Assembly: GCA_900208305.1 (NCBI GenBank)
Contig: OAPG01000004.1
Coordinates: 186,001 to 250,000 of the forward strand
Reading direction: 5' to 3'
Source of the DNA: Melanopsichium pennsylvanicum
Lineage: Eukaryota; Basidiomycota; Ustilaginomycetes; Ustilaginales
DNA length: 64,000 bases
This document shows, one piece after another, positions 10,510 through 20,764 of the stretch. The position numbers and the translations under genes were made by a program. The notes beneath the pieces were generated by a model. The model was given only the letters and a program-made list of their open reading frames with translations, was not told the DNA's origin and did no database searches. Numbering within the stretch: position 1 is the first letter of the stretch; each line of letters starts with the position of its first letter.

Positions 10510-13049
10510 CTGACGACTTTGAGCCAACACTGAAGCGCTGGCTTTTCTGACAATTCTGTTGCTGTTGCTGCTTTATGCTCGAATGCGGCAGAGCGAAGAG
10601 GGTCCGAGCTCATCACGAGCTCAGCTCTTTCCTCATTTTTCTTCTTGCGAAGTCCCTGGTATTCTAGCACAAATTCAAAAGGTGATCGAGTCTCATTACA
10701 AAGTCGAAACGCGCTTTTTGTATTTCATCTTCTACCCTCCACTCTTCAACTCAACTTGAATTTCAAGTCGTTCCCGAATTGATACAAAAGTGTCACACTC
10801 GCAATACAGTCCTTTATTGGTGAAACTAAGAGATTACAAAGGGTATTATAAATAGGCCTTCCAGATGTATTCAGCTTGTACGAACAATGTGGTCCAAATC
10901 CGACCTGGTCGGCTGACCCGTTAAGCCGTACACTTTACACATCTCGCTCGAAACAAGGCCCCTCCGCGCGAAAGGTGGTTGTACGTCGTCTTGCGAGAAT
11001 CTTCAGGTCTTATCAAGACGACCAGCATTGCTGCGATGTCTAGCTTATGGTTGCATTGTAGGTAACATTCTAAAGTACCTGAATGCTAAGACTCTGCAGA
11101 GGCGTTGACAAGGTGGGGAAGAGTGGATTGTTATAAAGCATATATTAGTCTTGAAAAGCTGCTCTTGTTTATCGCACGATACGCTTCACACAATCATTAG
11201 ACCCTGACCTTTCCTTTGTCAGATCCGTTCGGCATAAAGCTTGGGTTTTCGATACGCAGTCAAGGCATAGAAGGCCCGGACATGGTGTCTTGCGAAGATT
11301 CGATGGAGAAAGCCTTGGCTTGCTGGTTGCTTTGCCAGCACAAAGCTTGGCGACAGAGAAAGCCACGTCTCGGCTTCTTGCTTCCACGCAGCAGAACAGA
11401 TAATGTCTAGTGAAGGCTTTACAGTAGGAGGTTCTTTTTTACCCTGTTGCTGTATCAAGATAGCTTCGCTATGAGGCCCAGTGTATGCTCAGCACGCAAC
11501 AAAAAGCAATTTGTGTGAGCGCAGTCGTCAGCCCCTGCTTGAGAAGCCGAATCATGCTCGGCAGCAGCTCGGAAGCAAGCTTGATCGAGTCTGGAGATAG
11601 CATCGCACATTCACATTTTTTGACAAGACCAAAGCTGTCATCTGCAAAAGAACAACTTGAATAGCTTGGCTGAGCTTGGCGACGCAAGATAGCCATGCTG
11701 TCAAAATGAGGACGAGCGGATTACTATCCTGGATTCCGTCGTATGACCTGTCGTATCAAGGTCAAGTTGATGGAGTCAGTTTGCAGGAGAATTTTGCGCC
11801 TGGTTCCCAGCTGCGACCATTTCATCCGGCTTTCCGATGACGACTCGACCGAATATTATTTTGAATTTTTGAACGCATTGCCACCTGTCAAGATGCCGAA
11901 AGTACGCTTTTTACGCTTTTGGCAATATTTTATGGCTGTGAGTGGTGGTGAAACGCATGTCAAAAGTCACAAGGTCAAGCCGCACGCTCTGGTGCCAGCT
12001 AAATCAATACGCGCCAACTTGACCGCGCGCCCCAGCCGCAGTGGAGTGATTGGAGAACACAACATTTAACCTTGTTGTGGCGCAAAGGCTGCGCGCTAAG
12101 TTGTCTGATTCTGAATGCTCCTCAGCGGACATAGTGAAATCAAACTTGAATGCTAGCAGAATGACGCAGGAAAGCGGTGGTCACCATCGCAGAGAATGAG
12201 TTTCGAGCGAGAGCATGCTGCTGTATGCTTCTCTTGTTGCCGCTTACGGTCAAGCCAGCAGGCAAATTCTTGCTGCGAATTTAAAGCTTCTCCATAAACC
12301 GATCTAAGGCCCCACAGTAATTTACGGTAAATTAATGTAAATTTCCATTACAGGACACAGCCTCGGCCAGTCAGTTTAGACAGTCAGCCAGCTACAGTAG
12401 ACAAAAGCTTGCATCTTTACGTTTTTCAGCTAACTCTGGGCTCGCAACTCTTTCGCTAAACTCCGCGAATAGCGGCGGCGCAATCGCGGAGACCCATAAG
12501 GTTTTGACTCTGCTTGCTTCAGCTCAACTCACCCTTCTTACAGCTATCTCACCGTCTTTGGTGTTAACTGTCAAACCTTACTCTCAGGTTATTCCAGCGT
12601 CGGACAGCAAGCAGTCTGACTCGCAGATGCTGCTGCAATCGTTGCCATCGGGTTCCCCAACGTTTCGCTAGTAATTTGAGGATTCTTCCCCATCTGGCCG
12701 GTCCAGACTCGATCCTCCCGGCAATCCACCATCTTGATCTTTCGCTAACACTCCAGCCCAACATACACCCGCTCAGCTCCAAGGATCAGCCATTCATACC
12801 ATAACATCAGACTTTATCAAGGATCTCGCGCACCATCTATCCCCACAATTTCGATTCAACTGTATAGTCACGACCTTTCAGCCTCAACACCTTTCCATTC
12901 GCGTAGTCTTGCAATCCCCGGTGAAGGCTTCCCTGCCATATTGACTTTGACCTCGTTGCACTCATACGAGTATCGTCGGAAACTTATCCTCCCATCGGAA
13001 GAATCCACTATTGCAGCAGCTTCCCCTCTTCCTAGCTGACAGCACGCAC
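9890..13049. other. 3.1-kb intergenic region between divergent genes
   Basis: Non-coding between the Def1-like gene (-) and the phosphatase gene (+), so it should contain both promoters. CT/GA-rich leader sequence adjoins each start. It holds the (CA)14 microsatellite, an AATTTAC/GTAAATT near-palindrome (about 12321-12335) and AT-rich patches. Open frames are short and without motifs. An unannotated non-coding RNA cannot be excluded. Confidence 0.5.
10479..10507. repeat. (CA)14 microsatellite
   Basis: A perfect CA dinucleotide array of 14 units in the shared promoter region of the Def1-like and phosphatase genes. Such arrays are length-variable and useful as strain markers; a regulatory role is not shown. 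Confidence 0.9.
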
Positions 13050-14654
13050 ATGCGCAAAAGGCGCCTTTCCGAGATTGTCACCGACGTCATTCGCGCACAA
13101 AAATCTCGTCATATCCAACGGAGTCCTACTTGCTGTGCTTATACCACCATCGGATTGGGCCAGTCGCAACAGGCTGAAGACGGCGTCCGTGCGGACGTCC
13201 ACATCATGGCTGCGGGCGCGGCTGTACCTCCGTTGGACGACCTGTTCAGAAGCAACGTTACGACAGATACATTTCCATTCCGCAACGAGCCAGGTCTGTC
13301 ACGCCGCTCCTCGATCAAGTCCAAGTGCGATTTGTCCGTTACTCTACCGTCACCGACCGCAAACCAGGCCCTAGCACAAACTCTGGCAGCGGTCTCGCCG
13401 CATCTTACCCATTTTGGTCAAGACGGCTCTCACACATCCCACAGCCCTGGCGTCTTCTTCCTCTTGCGCTCCAATGCTGATCCCCTGAAGGATGGCCTTA
13501 CACCCACATCACCTATCAGCTCAGAACGTGTTCAGTCATCAGCCTCGTTTACTTCCAAAATGCAGTCGTTCTCGGTCAGCGCAGAAGAGGAAAAGAACGC
13601 CAGCTCTGCGGCTCCACAGCGTTACAACAACCTACTACCGTATCACGACAACACCACGCACAATTCGCCTGTTCTAATTTCGCAACAATTGACCGCCTCT
13701 CCGTCACCGTTCAATGGTGGGATGGAGTCGAGATCATCGCGTCCAACGCGTGTCGGCAGACCAATTCTCACTCGACTCAACACATCAGAGATGTTACGCA
13801 CTCGAACAACCACGAGTCTTGGAGTCGATCCGACGCACTCTATGGTCACTCGCAAGTCACCGACAGCTATGAAACTCCAACTCGACACATCAGTACCACG
13901 CAGGTCGGCTACACTGAGTAGCTATCCGCACTCTGACAGATCGAAACAAAACACCTTGCTCCATCCGTCCTTGCCACTTTTCACACCGCCAACACCGGTA
14001 CGCGGTCTCTTCAGGGCCGAAGATCACCGTGTTGCTTCTCCTCCAGCCAGTGACTCCGCCCCTAAGGGCAGCGAGCCAGCTAATGTTCGGCGCTCTGACG
14101 CTTCGAGTCATGACCCATCTCTAGCCAGGAGCAACTTCGGCTTCCAAGACCTTGATTTTGAGGTCTCGACCATTCTACCCGACTTTCTTCATCTCGGCTC
14201 CAACGTGCAATCCGAGCAGGACGTTGCCGATCTCCAAGCCCTGGGTGTGCGCCGCATTCTCAACGTTGCCTTCGAGATCGACGAGCTCGGGCCCTTGAAG
14301 CTGCGAGACCGCTTCAGTCATTACCTTAAGCTTCCGATGCTGGACAGTGTCGAGGCGAAAGGGGTTCAGGAGTGCATTCAAAAAGCCTGTTTTTTCCTGG
14401 ACGATGCACGCCTGAGGTCAGAGCCGGTATACGTGCACTGTAGAGCGGGCAAATCGCGGTCTGTAACCATCGTAATCGCCTACTTGATCCATGCCCTCGG
14501 CTGGACCCTGCAGCAATCGTATTCGTACGTGGCGGAGAAGAGGACAGCTATTTGTCCCAACATTGGCTTTGTGGCGGAGTTGATGCGGTACGAGGAGAAA
14601 GAGCTCAACCTGGATCGATCCACGGGTATTCATGGCGATCTCGCAGCTTCTTGA
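13050..14654 (+). CDS. dual-specificity (MAP kinase-type) protein phosphatase
   Basis: The protein has 534 residues from the ATG at 13050; a later ATG at 13206 is possible. The first ~360 residues are Ser/Pro-rich and probably disordered. The C-terminal ~150 residues form a dual-specificity phosphatase domain: an ILPDFLHLGS opening strand, a LPMLD loop with the general-acid Asp, then the P-loop VHCRAGKSRS with catalytic Cys464 and Arg470, followed by AYLIHALGWTLQQSY. This is the HCxxGxxRS signature. In fungi, proteins with a long N-terminal tail and this domain dephosphorylate MAP kinases, as Msg5 does in yeast and Rok1 in Ustilago maydis. I infer it may be the Rok1 orthologue; sequence comparison would be needed. 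It would act in mating or pathogenicity MAPK signalling. Confidence 0.8.
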   Translation: MRKRRLSEIVTDVIRAQKSRHIQRSPTCCAYTTIGLGQSQQAEDGVRADVHIMAAGAAVPPLDDLFRSNVTTDTFPFRNEPGLSRRSSIKSKCDLSVTLPSPTANQALAQTLAAVSPHLTHFGQDGSHTSHSPGVFFLLRSNADPLKDGLTPTSPISSERVQSSASFTSKMQSFSVSAEEEKNASSAAPQRYNNLLPYHDNTTHNSPVLISQQLTASPSPFNGGMESRSSRPTRVGRPILTRLNTSEMLRTRTTTSLGVDPTHSMVTRKSPTAMKLQLDTSVPRRSATLSSYPHSDRSKQNTLLHPSLPLFTPPTPVRGLFRAEDHRVASPPASDSAPKGSEPANVRRSDASSHDPSLARSNFGFQDLDFEVSTILPDFLHLGSNVQSEQDVADLQALGVRRILNVAFEIDELGPLKLRDRFSHYLKLPMLDSVEAKGVQECIQKACFFLDDARLRSEPVYVHCRAGKSRSVTIVIAYLIHALGWTLQQSYSYVAEKRTAICPNIGFVAELMRYEEKELNLDRSTGIHGDLAAS

Positions 14655-15544
14655 CAATCGACCACTTCTGAGTTTTCGGCGCAACTGCTTCCTGCATGGG
14701 TCGGATCCAAGAGCAATGGAGAATCAAAGTCCGACGGGTCAATGGCATCTCTTTCGAGACCATCACGCGAGGCACCAGAGCCATCTCGAGTATCTCCACG
14801 GTGCATGAACTCCATTTCGAACATTGCTCTCGGCAACACAACATCCAAGTCGTCTCCTGATCTTCGTTCATTGGCTTTCGCAGGCAAATGAAAAATTCGG
14901 TACTTGACCAGTATTCGCCAGGCATTGTCACTTTACAACGCGTGTGGCCTTTAACCCCTTTGCACAACCTTGGCAGAGTGCTCTCCGAGTTGAATGCTGC
15001 GGCAAGAGTCCGACACACCTGGCATCGTAATCGCCGATTGTCCTTCGCACACTTATCTTTGGCTTTTCTTCTCTGTTGTCACAAACATGGACACTTGCTC
15101 TTTTCTCTTGCCACTACTCGTACATCTCTCACAGGGCTGGTGCTCTGTTGTAATTCTACTCTTTTTGCATGAATGCTAGCACAAGAAGGATGCACTTTCT
15201 TTCTGTCGCCAGTGTTTTGCCGTCCTATGCTCGAATCTTTAGCCATCTCTTTCAAGCAACAGGACAAGGTACCGACACACTCTGTCTCATGGCTCAATTC
15301 GCTTGTTCATGCCGGGTCAAGAACCTGTAGATTTTCACTCTGCAATCGGCTCGCCCGCTGTCACACGCAGAGACAGCATGGCGACAAAGAGATTTCACAC
15401 CAGCAAGCCACGTTTGCTTGCTTGTCTCACAATTTTACGCTTTGACTCTGAACAATGTTGATTTTGGATCTTCAAGTTAAGAATGTGATTCGATACAAGC
15501 GAGCTATTATGGATCTATGTTTGCTTTCTGGGGGACGAATTTGC
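14655..15544. other. convergent 3' region
   Basis: This stretch lies between the 3' ends of the phosphatase gene (+) and the catalase gene (-), so it holds both terminators. Only short unconvincing frames are present. Confidence 0.5.
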
Positions 15545-17248
15545 CTAGTGAGGGGCTGTACTGGAGTTGGTACCATTCACGATAGCGTGGTGATTCGAGC
15601 TGATGCCGTAAACGGGCTCCCTTACCTTGCGCTTGTGATCGGCTCGGCTCCATCCGTTCGCTTCCTTGACTTCTTCACCCATGTTCCTTCCCAAGAAGTT
15701 GTGAGAGCCGTTAAAGACCTCATTCCTCAAGTCGGTCTTGTACTTGCCCTTGAGTCCGAGTGGCTCTGCGATCTTTTTGGCCAGCTCTGGATCCACTTGA
15801 TGCCAGACACTGATGGCCCGAGCGAGGACGTCTTTGTTTTTGCAAGTCGACATGTGACCCGAAATGTTGCCGATGGTCTGCTCCCTGTCCTTTTCAGAAA
15901 AGACCTTGGTCCACAGAGCGCGTGGTTGAACGAAGTCGTCCTCCTGTACACCAGACAGGAAAGCAATCGCATTGCCTTCATAGTCTCCGTGAACCGCGTC
16001 AATGTCAACCTCACGAGCCTTGAACTTGGGAGGTGCGATACTCGAAATATAGTTCGGGCGAGCACCTTGGTTGTAGAAGGACATGCCACCATCGCGCTGG
16101 AAGTTGGTAGGCTTGTGCGCTGGGTGGCACTGGTTCACCGGAAGCTGCTGGTAGTTGACTCCGATACGGTGACGATGTGCGTCAGGGTAGGAGAACAAGC
16201 GAGACTGCAATACTGGATCGTTGCTGGGTTCGAGACCAGGAATCAAGTGGGCCGGGTTGAATGCAACCTGCTCGATCTCGGCAAAGTAGTTTGCGACGTT
16301 TTTGTTCAGCTCGATCTCTCCGAGTGGCTGCAGAGGGAATTTGTCTCGTGGCCAGACCTTGGTGAGATCGTTGACGTTAACACCGCTGTTGGGTGCATCG
16401 GCAGGATCCATGATCTGGTACTTGACCTCCCACTTGGGGAAGTCGCCTTTCTCGATCGACTCAAACAGATCCTTCTGGTGAGCGTCGGGAGATTGCTGTG
16501 CAGCTTCTTCGTTGGTCAAGTTCTTAGTACCCTGCTTTGAGAGCACGTGGATCTGGCAGTACCTCCACTTCCCCTCCTTGTTGACAAGCTTCATCGTGTG
16601 TCCCGAGTATCCCTGCATGTGTCTCCACGAAGCGGGAATACCTCGAGGACCCATGAGGTAAAGGAACTGGTGAACCGACTCTGGGTTGTTGCCCATGTAG
16701 TCCCAGAAGTGAATCGAATCGTCGCTGTGGGTGAGGTGGGTCTGGGGGTCACGCTTCTGAGTGTGGATAAAGTGAGGAAACTTGGCTGGGTCCCTCAAGA
16801 AGAAGATAGGTGTATTGTTGAACACCCAGTCCATGTTCCCAGACTCGGTTCGGAACTTGATACTGAAACCTCTTGGGTCGCGTGCACAGTCGGGTGAGCC
16901 CGACTCGCCACCGACGGTGGAGAAACGCGCGGTGATGGGACATTCGCTTTTCTCACCAAATAGGTCGTTGAGGCAGAGATCGGGGATAGGATGAGTGGTG
17001 CGGTAGATACCGTGGGCTCCTCCACCCTTGGCGTGAACGACACGCTCAGGGATTCGCTCGCGGTCGAAGTGAGAGAGGACATCGATGAGGTGGAAGTCCT
17101 GAAGGAGAAGAGGTCCTTCGCGACCAACTCGTTGAGCTTCGTAGGCGTGGGGAACAGCGACACCATTCGAAGCCGAGTAGGTGCCAGGGTCATTATTGGT
17201 GTCCTCGGCGAAGGATCGCACGGGAAGGCCGCTGGTGGTTGAAGACAT
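15545..17248 (-). CDS. heme catalase (small-subunit type)
   Basis: The protein has 567 residues and catalyses 2 H2O2 to 2 H2O + O2. All landmarks are present: the active-site segment ERVVHAKGGGAHG with His72, the VFNNTPIFF segment near 142-150 carrying the catalytic Asn, and the proximal heme-ligand motif RLFSYPDAHRHR with Tyr354. The length fits the small-subunit, clade-3-like catalases of fungi. There is no signal peptide and the C-terminus (STAPH) is not a canonical peroxisomal SKL-type signal, so the location is cytosolic or undecided. The ATG at 17246-17248 is followed by a normal catalase N-terminus. The gene is convergent with the phosphatase gene and a secreted-protein gene lies just upstream; catalases help smuts resist the host oxidative burst, but that link is inference. 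Confidence 0.95.
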   Translation of the reverse strand: MSSTTSGLPVRSFAEDTNNDPGTYSASNGVAVPHAYEAQRVGREGPLLLQDFHLIDVLSHFDRERIPERVVHAKGGGAHGIYRTTHPIPDLCLNDLFGEKSECPITARFSTVGGESGSPDCARDPRGFSIKFRTESGNMDWVFNNTPIFFLRDPAKFPHFIHTQKRDPQTHLTHSDDSIHFWDYMGNNPESVHQFLYLMGPRGIPASWRHMQGYSGHTMKLVNKEGKWRYCQIHVLSKQGTKNLTNEEAAQQSPDAHQKDLFESIEKGDFPKWEVKYQIMDPADAPNSGVNVNDLTKVWPRDKFPLQPLGEIELNKNVANYFAEIEQVAFNPAHLIPGLEPSNDPVLQSRLFSYPDAHRHRIGVNYQQLPVNQCHPAHKPTNFQRDGGMSFYNQGARPNYISSIAPPKFKAREVDIDAVHGDYEGNAIAFLSGVQEDDFVQPRALWTKVFSEKDREQTIGNISGHMSTCKNKDVLARAISVWHQVDPELAKKIAEPLGLKGKYKTDLRNEVFNGSHNFLGRNMGEEVKEANGWSRADHKRKVREPVYGISSNHHAIVNGTNSSTAPH

Positions 17249-18464
17249 GTTGAATTTTCTCTTTGTTCTGGAGAATATGGCGAGGGGTTCGAAATGAACC
17301 TAGTTGAAGCCTGGGTTTATGTATCTCTGCTATGTTGGTCCAGCAAGACAGACATCTAGCGGAGGTGGCAATGCGCCAGACAATCGTAGAGACCGGAAAG
17401 GGGAAGGATGCTCAACCATGCTGAGTAGGCAGAGAAACAGTTTAGCATCATGACGCATCGAACCGAGCTGCTCGCGCAACTTGACACGCGGTCGATTGCA
17501 ATGGATGGAACGCCTTTGGTGGATCGATGCAGGAGATTGCTTTCTGCAGGGTCTCTCCGTCATTATGGCACCGCACACAGAGATCGATGATGCGGCCATG
17601 ACTCAGAATCTACACTCGCCGCACTTGTCCTGTCCTCACCCCGAGACAGTCAAGATCTATCCCGGCAAAACTTGTAGTGAGCAATCATAGACAACAGCAC
17701 TAATAATCTGTGTCACGCATCCACTTTGAGCTGGTGCTCGCTGCTTCCATGCCCTGCTTTCGGTCAGACGTGCCGCAGTTGCTTCGATTCAAAGAATCGT
17801 CTCCGAAAGAGCCCTTATAAGAAGGTATCCACAGTCCGTGACGACCAGCAAAGATTCTGGCCAATCAGGTTGTGTGAATTGCTTAGCTGAGCCACATGGT
17901 CAATTTCTGGTCGTAATGTGTTTTTAAGCCCATTCTCCCCCTCCCCAGTAGCCCCAACCCCTCGGCCTGTGCCTTTACGCCTATGCCAAAACTTGCAGCT
18001 TACACTACTCACTCCTTCGAATACCTCCGAGTAGACTGGCTCGGACCCTTTGGCGGAGAGGTGCCTGCTATTTGCCACACCCTAAGAGGTACATGCCGCC
18101 CGATCCGATGCTGCTGAGAAAAAAGGAAAAAAGTGATATCGTGTAAGTTACTGGATAAAGTTCGCCGTGTTAGTAGTGCACGACGTCTCAACAAGAAATT
18201 CCCGTTGCCGCTTCACTGTACAATATCCCGCTGCATTATACCCTGCTTCCTCTTTTCGACACTTGTCAGACACGGACACGATGTACCAAGCACAAATGAC
18301 CGATACACATGCTCGCAAACAGCACGGACAACTAACACACACACAAAAATTCATTCGTAGAAGCTGACTAGCAAGCACCGCCGTCTCTCGCGAGATCATA
18401 TTCAATCTAGTGAAGCGTGAATTTACTGCACGATGCAAGGCTGAATGAGCCGCGTGTCTTAAAG
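17249..18464. other. catalase promoter region and 3' flank of secreted-protein gene
   Basis: No gene is seen. The right part is the 3' flank of the secreted-protein gene at 18465-19577 and the left part should contain the catalase promoter. Short frames on both strands lack motifs. Confidence 0.5.
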
Positions 18465-19577
18465 TCATTGAGCACGATTCAGCCAAGCTCGGCTGATTAT
18501 TTTACCTTTAACAAGCTCTTCAAAAATAGACTTGGGAAGGTACATTGCACCGAGAAGAGCCAACAGGTGCCTCTTCCCATCATGGACAGCTTCGTAAAAT
18601 ACCCAGAGGCTCGAATCCTGACTCCTGGCGGGCTGATCGGTGAATTGTTGCGGGTCCACGATGTGCATCATGATGTTTCGCGTGCCTTGCGGAGTAGCTA
18701 TGGGTAAACGCCACACTCTGTCTGACGTTATGAAGTGCTGGACGATATGGTTACGTGTGACGCTGAACAACTTGTCTCGAAACTCCCTATCCATGGCCAG
18801 ACCTGCACCTCCCCTTTCAAACTTGACTGGTGGCCAGAGGAATTCTCCTTGCTTTGCCTCCCCTTTCGACGCGGGTTCTTCTTGAGGCAGGATCTCCTTG
18901 AATTTGACTTCAATCACCCCGAGCATCTGTGGATCTGGGCGGAAAATAGTTTGCCTGGTCCTAAATATACCAGTATGATGATCGCGAGCCTTCCTGAAAT
19001 CCTTAAATTGCAGCTGACGTTGCTGATTGATGGGCTCGAGAAACGGAAGGTCGTGTGGATATGGCTTGGACTCGAAAGTGTCGGCAAAGATCTTCAAAGG
19101 TCCGAATTCTCTACCATCTACAATGAATGGGTTGATCACATAGTGACTAAATTCTTTTTGCTGGCCGAGTCCCCGATAAACTGGAACCCACGGTTGCTCG
19201 CTATGTTGCCAGGGCCATTTCTTCTTGCCTTGAACGCCACTCGCTTCCCCACTGACCGAAGGCGTTTCGCTGATCATCGAATGGAAGAAATCCTCGTCCG
19301 AAGGCAGTTCCGGTAGTCCCTCATGCCAAGGGACACCTTCGCCTTGGACCGGGTACCTTCCAAAGCCGAAGTTTGCCGGGTCCTGGTGCTGTATGTGATC
19401 ATGATCAGCTAATGTTCGGCTGGATGAAGCGCCAACGATTCCTCGTGTGAATGATCCATCATCCTCATTTAACAAGTGTGGAAAGTGAGTAAAGTCTCGA
19501 GAGCCTTGACCGGCTGCTTGAATGCGAGGCCCCGTCCATATAAGTATGAGAATTTGCGCCAGCTTTGGAACCCTCAT
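18465..19577 (-). CDS. predicted secreted protein, candidate effector
   Basis: The protein has 370 residues. The frame opens 58 codons earlier, but I choose the ATG at 19577 because it starts a clear signal peptide: a basic n-region, the hydrophobic core LAQILILIW, and cleavage near IQAAG at about residue 22. No catalytic domain is recognisable. The core near residues 187-230 contains LQFKDF and, 22 residues on, TIFRP, then an alternating hydrophobic strand ending in Pro. This matches the spaced core of the secreted proteins at 54745 and 61424. The C-terminal part (WVFYEAV then LLALLGAMYLP) faintly resembles the end of the tandem pair at 57-59 kb. Family membership is my inference from reading by eye. 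Confidence 0.7.
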   Translation of the reverse strand: MRVPKLAQILILIWTGPRIQAAGQGSRDFTHFPHLLNEDDGSFTRGIVGASSSRTLADHDHIQHQDPANFGFGRYPVQGEGVPWHEGLPELPSDEDFFHSMISETPSVSGEASGVQGKKKWPWQHSEQPWVPVYRGLGQQKEFSHYVINPFIVDGREFGPLKIFADTFESKPYPHDLPFLEPINQQRQLQFKDFRKARDHHTGIFRTRQTIFRPDPQMLGVIEVKFKEILPQEEPASKGEAKQGEFLWPPVKFERGGAGLAMDREFRDKLFSVTRNHIVQHFITSDRVWRLPIATPQGTRNIMMHIVDPQQFTDQPARSQDSSLWVFYEAVHDGKRHLLALLGAMYLPKSIFEELVKGKIISRAWLNRAQ

Positions 19578-20764
19578 TTTCGTCAACCGAACAAGTTGCA
19601 GTGATGTCCGATAGAGTGAGGGTAACAATGCATGGAAGGATGCGTGGTGTAAAAAACGGGAACGTCGGCCAAGATCCCCTCTTCTCATCGCCTTGCAGCA
19701 TTTTGCTTTTGCCCATGATGAGTGGGACCGAATCATGCCTGTTGGCCGCACACTTGCTCAAGTATTGAGCTTGTTGAACTGTCAGGTGCATTTTCCTCTG
19801 ATTCGACCCGCTCTGTTGACACCCTTTCTTGTCAATTCCCCGCTCGTGACCCACTTCCTCATTCCTTAACATGCGCCATTCCTCTTGAAAGCGTGGTACC
19901 CTTGCTCGTTGGTCCCACCTGCTCTGTTGCCTGCCTCAAGGCTCAGAGCGCTCCACGTCGACAAGCGTTCAATTTCGTGACCACGCATGGTACAAGCTTA
20001 TCCTGATTCAGCTCATTGTGGTCCCTCAATGAAGCCAAATCTTGACACACAAAAACCACACGTTGCCAGCTGCTTTGGATGGCGTCATGTTTCACAGCAA
20101 CAGCTAAACTTGAAGCCTCAGCACGAAAAGAAGGAGGGTCCCAAATTCCCCCAAACCCTGAACGCCGTGTGCATACCCAGTGTTTTCCGCCATCACTTGT
20201 TGGTCACGCGAGACATTCAAAGGCAGGCAGCTAAGTTCCAAACTTAAGAGATAGGTTTTTGGTGTCACAAAGGGACAGCAGCGATGTGAGAGAAGTCTAA
20301 TCAATCAAGGAAGAGAAGAAGTAGAAAAAAGCTCCCTAAAACATGTAAGAAAAACAATCATCTTAACAGGCAAGCCTCTTGAGCTTGTACGGCTCGTCGA
20401 GACAAGTATGGCTAGTCCCTGATCTCGAACGGCTACGCGGTGGAGCGTGGATCTATGGCTACCTACATTAAGCCAGCTCAAAAGGCTCGACACGAGACTT
20501 TGACTTCATCAAATCTCATGCCACGCACTGTGAGCAGGCCCGTATGCTCAAAGACTTTGACCGAGCGATCAAGGATGTTGAACGGAAAGGAACATGCTAA
20601 TTTTAAGCAATGCAAGTAGCAAGATCCGGAGAACAGCTAATTCCAACAAGTTGGGTGAAGAGAGTGATCGTGCATCTTGTTGAAAGGATGCGTCTGAATC
20701 TGAAACTTTGAAGGGACAGTAATGCTGTTTGCGAGCTACTGAGGCGAGGACAGTTTCTGCAAAT
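19578..20764. other. promoter of secreted-protein gene and 3' flank of large gene
   Basis: No supportable gene. Short frames on both strands have no motifs. The left end should hold the promoter of the secreted-protein gene, the right end the terminator of the 1633-codon gene. Confidence 0.45.

Noticed and set aside
15455..16540. 361-codon plus-strand open frame
   Set aside because: It is exactly antisense to the catalase gene, which has all catalytic motifs; the frame is a codon-bias shadow.
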